Positions 1 to 5,082 of a stretch of DNA of 5,082 nucleotides are shown here, one piece after another. The notes under the pieces were generated by a model that did not search any database, was not told the DNA's origin, and worked only from the letters and a program-made list of their open reading frames with translations. Position numbers and translations under genes: made by a program. The DNA is taken from contig DAIESR010000097.1 of the NCBI GenBank assembly GCA_027346205.1, positions 1-5,082 on the forward strand, read 5' to 3'. The DNA comes from Beijerinckiaceae bacterium. Lineage in GTDB: Bacteria; Pseudomonadota; Alphaproteobacteria; Rhizobiales; Beijerinckiaceae. How positions within the stretch are numbered: position 1 is the stretch's first letter; each line of letters opens with the position of its first letter.

Positions 1-1
1 T

Positions 2-832
2 ATTGGGGATGTTGCGAGAAGCCCCATCGAAGGGATCGTGCATCGCTATCCCGACCGGCTTCTCCTGAAGCTGATCCATGTCTGTCCGGTCTATTGCCGC
101 TTCTGCTTTCGCCGCGAGACGGTCGGCCCCGGACAGGGCACGCAACTCTCGGCCGAGGCGCTGGACGCGGCTTTTGGCTATATTGCGCAGCATCGCGAGA
201 TTTTCGAAGTGATCTTGACCGGCGGCGATCCCTTTCTCATCGCGCCCCGGCGGCTCGCCGAAATCGCTGCACGGCTGGCAGAGATCGATCATGTGAAGAT
301 CCTGCGCATCCACACGCGCGTGCCCGTCGCCGAGCCCTCGCTCGTCACAGCCGAGCTTGTCGACGCTTTGCGCATAGCGCGGCAGACGGTCTATGTCGCG
401 CTCCATGCCAACCATCCACGCGAATTGACGGCGGAGGCCCGCGCTGCCTGCGACAGGCTGATCGATGCCGGCATTCCAATGCTGAGCCAGAGCGTGCTGC
501 TGCGCGGCGTGAATGATGATGTCGAAACGCTCGCCGCGCTGATGCGCAGCTTCGTCGCGGCGCGGATCAAGCCCTATTATCTTCACCATCCCGATCTCGC
601 TCGCGGCACCAGCCATTTCCGGCTGTCGATCGCCGAGGGCCAAGCTCTCGTCCAGCAATTGCGCGGGCGTCTTTCCGGCCTTTGCCAGCCGCAATATGTT
701 CTCGACATTCCAGGCGGCTTCGGCAAAGTGCCTCTCGGCCCAAGTTTCGTCACCAATGAAGGCGAGCTGTTTCAGGCCGAAGATTTCCGCGGCGAGAGTC
801 ATGGCTATCCACCATTGGTGCATAGGCCTTGA
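2..832 (+). CDS. epmB: Lysine 2,3-aminomutase-like radical SAM protein (EpmB/KamA family), 5'-truncated by window edge
   Basis: The reading frame is open from the first codon at the left edge, and the residues before the GTG at 38 (IGDVARSPIEGI) fit the family, so that GTG is internal. 276 residues are visible, and family members of about 340-350 suggest roughly 70 are missing. The radical-SAM CxxxCxxC cluster motif is at visible residues 28, 32 and 35 (nt 83-106), and the GGDP SAM-binding motif at 74-77. From memory of clostridial KamA, R37 matches the Arg that holds the lysine carboxylate, D198 and D235 the Asps that bind its side-chain amine, and K242 in PGGFGK the PLP lysine. Known role: conversion of L-lysine to beta-lysine with [4Fe-4S], SAM and PLP in the cytosol. 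EpmB does this for modification of elongation factor P with EpmA. The short tail after the PLP lysine (34 residues) fits the short EpmB-like form rather than long catabolic KamA, but the EF-P role is inferred because efp and epmA are not visible. The stop is followed closely by the channel gene. Confidence 0.88.
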   Translation: MGDVARSPIEGIVHRYPDRLLLKLIHVCPVYCRFCFRRETVGPGQGTQLSAEALDAAFGYIAQHREIFEVILTGGDPFLIAPRRLAEIAARLAEIDHVKILRIHTRVPVAEPSLVTAELVDALRIARQTVYVALHANHPRELTAEARAACDRLIDAGIPMLSQSVLLRGVNDDVETLAALMRSFVAARIKPYYLHHPDLARGTSHFRLSIAEGQALVQQLRGRLSGLCQPQYVLDIPGGFGKVPLGPSFVTNEGELFQAEDFRGESHGYPPLVHRP

Positions 833-863
833 AGCGACGGCCGGCGGCAAGAAAGGACGAGGC

Positions 864-867
864 GGAG
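864..867 (+). promoter_or_regulatory. Shine-Dalgarno GGAG for the MscS-type gene
   Basis: GGAG sits 6 nt before TTG 874 and 18 nt before ATG 886. The spacing suits the TTG and is too long for the ATG. A second purine-rich run (AAAGGA, 852-857) lies farther upstream. This site is the reason for preferring the TTG start; the alternative differs by only four residues. Confidence 0.45.
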
Positions 868-873
868 CAGATC

Positions 874-3441
874 TTGACGAGAAACATGCCTGGCATGGCG
901 CTTGAGAAGTTTTGGCTCGCCGTCGCTATCTTATTTTGTCTGACCGTCAGCGCAGCGGCTGCCGTGCGGACATCGCCAGCGAATTTCCATGCGACGCGCA
1001 CGGCCCAAGCGGCACCAACAACCCAAGTCGCGCCGCCCACCCAAGCAGGGCCAGCAGTGCCCGCTCCAGTGCCCCCGTCGGAAATAGATGCGTCGCGCAA
1101 GCTCGACCAGAGCGCCGAAGCTTTGAAGCAGATCGAAACCGTTCTGCAAAACCAGGACATATCGCAAAAGGATCTGCAGGCTCTGCGCGACAAATCCACA
1201 GCGCTCGCAGACGAATTGCGAGCGACGCTCGGCTGGCTGAATGCGCGGTGGACGGCAGCAAAAGCACGCCTCGATCAGCTCGGTCCGCCACCCGATGCCA
1301 AGGCCGCACCCGAAAATCCGCAAGTGACGCAGGATCGGCAGGCGCAGCAAAAAGACTATGAAGCGGTGGATGCGCTCGTCAAAAGAGACAAGCTCCTGCT
1401 TGTTCAAACCGAACAGATCAGCGCTCGGACCGTGGAACGTCAGCGCGCCAAATTCACCCATTCCCTGTTCGAGCGCGCGCCAAGCATTGCCAATTCGACC
1501 CTATGGGTCGACCTGTTCGCGGAGACGCCACACAATCTCAAAATGGTGCGCGCCGCCTTCGGCGATTGGATCGGCACCAGCAACAAGCGGCTCGCGACGG
1601 CATGGCGGACCCAGGTCTTCTGGGCCTTGATTCTCGCTGTTCTCGTTCTTTACTGGCCGCTGTCGATCGTTGCCCAGCGAGTGCTGGCGCGCGAATCCGA
1701 TGCCAAGCCCAGCCGGCTGCGCAAGATTTTCGCGGCGATATGGGCCGTTTTTGTTATTGCCGGTTCTCCGGCTCTCGGCTTCCTTGCCATTTCTGGAACC
1801 CTTATCGGCTTCGATCTTTTCGATGCCCCGATACAGGATGTGCTCTACGCCCTCTTCAGCGCCATCTTTTCGGTAGCACTCGCCGCAGGACTGGCGCGCG
1901 GCCTGCTCGCCCCGCAGCATCCCAATTGGCGGCTCATCAAGCTCGGCAATGAAAGCAGCAGACATGCACATGCTGCGATCATCATCTTTTCCGCGCTGAT
2001 CGCAGTCAGCCATTTCACCACTTATCTCGGCACGGCGATAGGCTCGGATTGGATCTATCAATCGGCATTGCGCGGGATAGGCGCGCTCCTTGTCGCTCTG
2101 GCGATCATGGCCGCGCTCTGGCGTGCCCAAGGCGAGGACTGCGATTCCGAGGCGATTTTCGGTCCGCGCGTAACCGCCACACACGACTGGTTCGGGCTGT
2201 TGCGCATCCTTCTCTGGATCGCGGCGGTCACCATCATCGTCGCCGTCACGACTGGCTTCATGGGGCTTGCGAGCTTTCTCGCGGATCAGATCTACTGGAT
2301 AGGCACCGTGGGCGGAGTCGCCACGCTGTCGCTCATTCTCGTCGAGGAGGCGATCGCTGCCGGATGCCGGCCGACAGCGCCTTTCGGCCGCGCCTTGATA
2401 GCGACGACGGGCCTGCATCGCGACTCGGTCGAGCAGATCGCCATCCTGCTGAGCGGCGCGACGAGGGTCGCCATTTTCGTCGCTGCGGTCTTGCTCGTCC
2501 TGGCGCCCTGGGGCATTCAATCGACGGATCTGCCAACCTATTTTCGTACTGCCTTCTTTGGCTTCCATGTCGGCGACATCACGATCTCGCTGTCTTCCGT
2601 CGGCATCGCCGTCGGCATCCTTATCGCGGGCACGATGGCGACGCGGGCGGTGGAGCGCTGGCTCGAAGTCAGCTTCCTGCCGCATACCCGGCTTGATGTC
2701 GGCCTGCGCAATGCGATCAAGACGAGCTTCGGCTATCTCGGCTTCATTCTGGCGCTGGGATTTGCTCTTGCTTACCTCGGGCTCAGTTTCGATAAGCTGG
2801 CGATCGTCGCTGGCGCGCTCTCTCTCGGTATCGGTTTCGGCCTTCAATCGATCGTCAATAATTTCGTTTCCGGCCTCATACTCTTGTGGGAACGGGCGAT
2901 CCGCGTCGGCGACTGGATCGTAGTCGGCGGCGAAGAAGGACTCGTCCGGCGCATCAATGTACGCTCGACGGAGATCGAGACCTTCGACCGCGTGGCCGTG
3001 ATCGTCCCCAATTCCAATCTCATCGCCGGTGTCGTCAAGAATTATGTCCGTACCGATCGCAGCGGCCGAGTCCATATCACTATTCCCGTCAATCCCGCCG
3101 CCGATCCGGAACTCGCGCGCGACATTCTCCTCCAGATCGCAAACGGTCATCAGCTCGTCCTGAAAGAGCCGGCACCGGCCGTAATCTTCTCCGGCATCAC
3201 AGCAACCGCCTATAATTTTGAACTCTATTCCTTCGTCGCAGATGTCGCGACCTTAGGCACCGTGAAGAGCGAACTCAATTTCGAGATTTATCGCAGGTTC
3301 AAGTCCGAAGGCTTGTTTGCTGCCCCGCCGCCCATCAGCGTCGTGACGCTCGCAGGGCTAGAAAAATTCGAACCACTCTTAGACAAAATCATGGCCGCCG
3401 ACGCCAGAGACGGACTAGGCAACAAGAAGCCCTCTGATTAA
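874..3441 (+). CDS. MscS-superfamily mechanosensitive ion channel with periplasmic DUF3772-like domain
   Basis: A large inner-membrane channel of 855 residues counted from TTG 874, against 286 for E. coli MscS. A signal peptide with core FWLAVAILFCLTVSAAAA likely ends near residue 30. Next come a Pro/Thr/Gln/Ala-rich linker (about 40-69), a charged, probably helical periplasmic stretch (70-125), and a segment around 131-184 with QLGPPP that I recognise as DUF3772-like. About eleven hydrophobic spans follow, near 248, 286, 323, 365, 399, 442, 472, 530, 573, 616 and 641. The last is the MscS pore helix, rich in Gly/Ala (AGALSLGIGFGLQ), followed by the beta domain (VGDWIVVGG, then VIVPNSNLIAG) and the alpha/beta C-terminus. 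Known role of the family: it opens under membrane tension to release solutes in hypo-osmotic shock. Start: TTG 874 has GGAG at 864-867 with 6-nt spacing. ATG 886 and ATG 895 keep the signal peptide but lack a clear Shine-Dalgarno. TTG 829 overlaps the upstream stop and has none. Probably co-transcribed with the upstream gene. Confidence 0.9.
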   Translation: MTRNMPGMALEKFWLAVAILFCLTVSAAAAVRTSPANFHATRTAQAAPTTQVAPPTQAGPAVPAPVPPSEIDASRKLDQSAEALKQIETVLQNQDISQKDLQALRDKSTALADELRATLGWLNARWTAAKARLDQLGPPPDAKAAPENPQVTQDRQAQQKDYEAVDALVKRDKLLLVQTEQISARTVERQRAKFTHSLFERAPSIANSTLWVDLFAETPHNLKMVRAAFGDWIGTSNKRLATAWRTQVFWALILAVLVLYWPLSIVAQRVLARESDAKPSRLRKIFAAIWAVFVIAGSPALGFLAISGTLIGFDLFDAPIQDVLYALFSAIFSVALAAGLARGLLAPQHPNWRLIKLGNESSRHAHAAIIIFSALIAVSHFTTYLGTAIGSDWIYQSALRGIGALLVALAIMAALWRAQGEDCDSEAIFGPRVTATHDWFGLLRILLWIAAVTIIVAVTTGFMGLASFLADQIYWIGTVGGVATLSLILVEEAIAAGCRPTAPFGRALIATTGLHRDSVEQIAILLSGATRVAIFVAAVLLVLAPWGIQSTDLPTYFRTAFFGFHVGDITISLSSVGIAVGILIAGTMATRAVERWLEVSFLPHTRLDVGLRNAIKTSFGYLGFILALGFALAYLGLSFDKLAIVAGALSLGIGFGLQSIVNNFVSGLILLWERAIRVGDWIVVGGEEGLVRRINVRSTEIETFDRVAVIVPNSNLIAGVVKNYVRTDRSGRVHITIPVNPAADPELARDILLQIANGHQLVLKEPAPAVIFSGITATAYNFELYSFVADVATLGTVKSELNFEIYRRFKSEGLFAAPPPISVVTLAGLEKFEPLLDKIMAADARDGLGNKKPSD

Positions 3442-3444
3442 AAG

Positions 3445-3461
3445 GTGGCAGTCTAAGCCAC
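3445..3461 (+). other. Small hairpin after the MscS-type gene
   Basis: GTGGC (3445-3449) and GCCAC (3457-3461) form a perfect 5-bp stem with a 7-nt loop, starting 3 nt after the channel stop codon. A G-U pair (3444/3462) could extend it. No T-run follows, so it is a weak candidate for a terminator. It could instead be an mRNA-stabilising or attenuating structure between the channel and lipoprotein genes, or chance. Confidence 0.3.
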
Positions 3462-3466
3462 TCGCT

Positions 3467-3481
3467 GCGGATCGCCGCTTT
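3467..3481 (+). other. GCGG-ATCG-CCGC mini-hairpin with TTT, just upstream of the lipoprotein start
   Basis: A 4-bp GC stem (3467-3470 with 3475-3478) closes a 4-nt loop and is followed by TTT, ending 4 nt before ATG 3486. It occupies the place where a ribosome binding site would be expected, and no Shine-Dalgarno is visible there. It is too short to be called a terminator with confidence; it could be chance in GC-rich DNA. Confidence 0.2.
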
Positions 3482-3485
3482 ATCA

Positions 3486-3998
3486 ATGTCTCACGTCAAA
3501 CATCGCGCGCTCGTCGTGCTCACGTGCTTTTGCCTCGCAGCCTGTGCCGAGAGAGGTGCGCCGCCCACCGCGCCGCCGATCGAGATGAGTGCGCGCGAAC
3601 GCGCTGCGAGCAAAGTGCATGTCGATCCCGCCGCGGCCGCTGCCATGATCTCACAATATCGGAAAACATATGCGCTGGGTGCCGTGACGCCCGATCCGAC
3701 CTTGCAGAAATTGGCACAGGCGCAGGCCGATGCGATGGCCGCGCATAATGTGTTGAGCCATGATATTGATGGCGATCTCACCCAGCGCTTCGACGCCGCG
3801 CATCTCGTGCGCGCAACGGCCGTCGAAAATGTGTCGGCCGGCTATTTTTCCTTGGCCGATGTCATAGCGGGCTGGCGCAAATCACCGCCGCATAATGCCA
3901 ATCTGCTTTCGCCGAAGATGCAGCATCTCGGGATTGCGACTGCCTATGCGCCTGGGACACGCTATCTGGTCTATTGGGCGCTCGACATGAGCAATTAA
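3486..3998 (+). CDS. CAP (SCP/PR-1-like) domain lipoprotein
   Basis: A 170-residue secreted lipoprotein. Residues 1-20 form a lipoprotein signal: basic start (HVKHR), hydrophobic core and lipobox LAAC with lipidated Cys20. Residue 21 is Ala rather than Asp, which by the enterobacterial rule favours the outer membrane. A short Pro/Ala linker follows, then a compact CAP domain at about 48-170. Visible signatures are AHNVLSHD (His87, His92), AVENVSAGY (Glu114), and GWRKSPPHNANLLSP (Trp130, His136) leading into the strand MQHLGIATAY. The His/Glu set is the conserved CAP cavity, which binds divalent metal in some members. Bacterial CAP proteins have no single agreed activity; envelope, sterol/lipid-binding or protease-like roles are proposed, so substrate is unknown. 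It starts 44 nt after the channel gene on the same strand, so co-transcription is plausible. ATG 3486 is the first ordinary start after an in-frame stop and is needed for the signal; no clear Shine-Dalgarno precedes it. Confidence 0.87.
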   Translation: MSHVKHRALVVLTCFCLAACAERGAPPTAPPIEMSARERAASKVHVDPAAAAAMISQYRKTYALGAVTPDPTLQKLAQAQADAMAAHNVLSHDIDGDLTQRFDAAHLVRATAVENVSAGYFSLADVIAGWRKSPPHNANLLSPKMQHLGIATAYAPGTRYLVYWALDMSN

Positions 3999-4011
3999 AC
4001 CCAAAGAAAGA

Positions 4012-5082
4012 CTATGCGAGCAAGCCGCCGGTCGTTGGCCGCAGCGGGTTTTCGGTCAGCGCCACACGATCGGGCGTGTCCGGCGCGGGCAGTCCGGCAA
4101 AGCCCTTCCACAGCGCTTCGATGAAAACAGGGTCCATATCATAGAGAATGAAGACCATGCGCGTCGTGTGGTCCTCATCCGGCCAGGCATCGAGCCGCGC
4201 CGGCGGATGAAACATATGCTGCACGCCGTGAATGACGAGCGGCCGTGACGGATCATCGGCAAGCGCGACGATGCCCTTGACGCGCAAGAGATGCGCGCCA
4301 TGCGCCGTGCGCAGCAATTCGAGAAACATCTCGAAAGCGGAAACCGGCATGGGCTCGGCATGACGAAGCGCAAAAGCGCGGATCTTCGCATCATGCCGAT
4401 TGATGTCATGCGCGTGACTCTCATGCGCATGATCATGGTCTGAAGCGAGTGCTTCCGCATTCAGCCAGCGGCGCACGTCGGGAGTCTTTTGATCGGGATC
4501 ATAAAGCCCGATGCCCAAGAGATTTTCTGCATTCGCTTCGCCGCGTGCGGCATCGAGCTGCACAGCGGTCGGGTTGAGCGCCGAAAGCCGTGCGCGCAGA
4601 GCTGTCAGGCCGCCGGCCTCCTGCTCGCAAAGATCCGTCTTGGTGATGACGAGTCGATCGGCGACAGCCACCTGTTTCACCGCTTCGGCATGGCGATCGA
4701 GTATCGCTTCGCCATTCACCGCATCGACGAGCGTCACGACACCGTCTAGCCGGAACCGCAGCATCAAATAGGGATGATACATCAGCGTGTGCAGCACGGG
4801 CGCCGGATCGGCGAGGCCCGTCGTTTCGATCACGACACGGGTGAAAGGCGCGATTCTGCCATTGTCGCGGCGGCGGAGCAGATCTTCGAGCGTCGCGGTG
4901 AGATCACCGCGAATGGTGCAGCAAAGACAGCCCGATGTCATGACGACCATGTCGCCGTCGAGCTTCTCGACGAGCAGATGATCGAGACCGATCTCACCGA
5001 ATTCATTGATGAGGACAAGCGTATCGGCCAGCGCCGGCTCGCGCAAAAGATGGTTTAGCAGCGTGGTCTTGCCGGCACCGAG
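4012..5082 (-). CDS. CobW/COG0523 family GTPase (YjiA-like metallochaperone), N-terminus cut by window edge
   Basis: The frame is open to the right edge and the first visible residues, LGAGKTTLLNHLL, are the Walker A loop, so only the start and a few residues are missing. 356 residues are visible. In order (visible numbering): P-loop at the start; NEFGEIGLDH switch region (26-35); GCLCC at 51-55, the CxCC metal site typical of COG0523 G3E GTPases; ETTGLADP (86-93); TKTD (147-150) in the guanine-recognition position; a His-rich linker with six His (about 215-230, nt 4393-4440); then the CobW C-terminal domain with VQHMFHPP and a TTRMVFI strand. Family knowledge: these cytosolic GTPases deliver or insert metal (zinc, cobalt, nickel or iron). 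TKTD rather than NKTD and the C-terminal motif recall E. coli YjiA, as I remember it. No cobalamin genes are visible, so CobW itself is not supported; a zinc role is possible but unproven. It converges on the lipoprotein gene, 13 nt away, and its promoter lies outside the window. Confidence 0.92.
   Translation of the reverse strand, partial: LGAGKTTLLNHLLREPALADTLVLINEFGEIGLDHLLVEKLDGDMVVMTSGCLCCTIRGDLTATLEDLLRRRDNGRIAPFTRVVIETTGLADPAPVLHTLMYHPYLMLRFRLDGVVTLVDAVNGEAILDRHAEAVKQVAVADRLVITKTDLCEQEAGGLTALRARLSALNPTAVQLDAARGEANAENLLGIGLYDPDQKTPDVRRWLNAEALASDHDHAHESHAHDINRHDAKIRAFALRHAEPMPVSAFEMFLELLRTAHGAHLLRVKGIVALADDPSRPLVIHGVQHMFHPPARLDAWPDEDHTTRMVFILYDMDPVFIEALWKGFAGLPAPDTPDRVALTENPLRPTTGGLLA
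4025..4052 (+). terminator. Possible rho-independent terminator for the + strand unit, inside the 3' end of the convergent gene
   Basis: Read on the + strand, CCGC (4025-4028) pairs with GCGG (4044-4047) and CGG (4029-4031) with CCG (4039-4041). This gives a 7-bp GC stem with a 2-nt bulge and 7-nt loop. G and then TTTT (4049-4052) follow. The site is 27 nt past the stop of the CAP lipoprotein gene. It lies within the last codons of the opposing GTPase gene, so the bases are also under coding constraint and the match may be fortuitous. Confidence 0.28.

Noticed and set aside
38..40. GTG as the start of the aminomutase gene
   Set aside because: The family-like residues IGDVARSPIEGI precede it in frame and about 70 N-terminal residues would be missing, so it is an internal Val codon.
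1015..1075. Possible direct repeat (ACCCAAG twice within a Pro/Thr/Gln-coding stretch)
   Set aside because: The units are short and imperfect and reflect low-complexity linker coding, not a repeat element or CRISPR.
750..1199. 149-codon open frame on the - strand across the aminomutase/channel junction
   Set aside because: No recognisable motif. It overlaps two supported genes and is explained by low stop frequency in GC-rich DNA. Its repetitive Gly/Ala/Val/Trp run is the complement of the Pro/Ala/Thr linker.
1501..3150. 549-codon open frame on the - strand opposite the channel gene
   Set aside because: Its product is rich in Asp, Arg, Glu and Gly with no recognisable domain, as expected from reading GC-rich codons of a hydrophobic membrane protein in antisense. 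The + strand product has clear MscS homology.
5044..5046. TTG as the start of the COG0523 GTPase
   Set aside because: The frame continues upstream to the window edge and encodes the essential Walker A loop, so this TTG is an internal Leu codon.
4489..5058. Open frames on the + strand opposite the GTPase gene (4489-4749 and 4774-5058)
   Set aside because: They are antisense to conserved GTPase motifs, overlap no independent signals and show no recognisable domain.

Overview
This 5.1 kb window comes from a GC-rich chromosome with dense gene packing, most likely an alphaproteobacterium of the Hyphomicrobiales/Beijerinckiaceae-Methylocystaceae type. That placement is an inference from codon use, the DUF3772-type MscS channel architecture and the short lysine 2,3-aminomutase-like protein. 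No ribosomal RNA or other marker gene is present to confirm it.

Layout: (1) Positions 2-832, + strand, hold the 3' part of a radical-SAM lysine 2,3-aminomutase-like gene (EpmB/KamA family), whose start lies left of the window. (2) Immediately after it, at about 874-3441 on the + strand, is a large multi-membrane-span mechanosensitive channel of the MscS superfamily, with a signal peptide, a periplasmic DUF3772-like region and a C-terminal MscS pore and beta domain. (3) After a 44-nt gap with two small hairpins, 3486-3998 on the + strand encodes a small lipoprotein with a CAP (SCP/PR-1-like) domain. (4) Convergent to it, 13 nt away, 5082-4012 on the - strand encodes a CobW/COG0523 (YjiA-like) metallochaperone GTPase. 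Its first few residues lie beyond the right edge.

The three + strand genes are close enough to be one transcription unit. The first would act in post-translational modification of elongation factor P, or otherwise in beta-lysine formation. The second protects against osmotic down-shock in the inner membrane. The third is an envelope lipoprotein of unknown activity. The fourth gene belongs to a different unit and probably handles metal (zinc or cobalt) delivery.

I found no CRISPR array, tRNA, insertion sequence, phage gene, toxin-antitoxin pair or defence-like cassette. Coding sequence fills almost the whole window and no gap exceeds 45 nt. Nothing here supports a new biological system. The findings below are modest points: start-codon choice, a possible embedded terminator, and metal-binding and active-site signatures.
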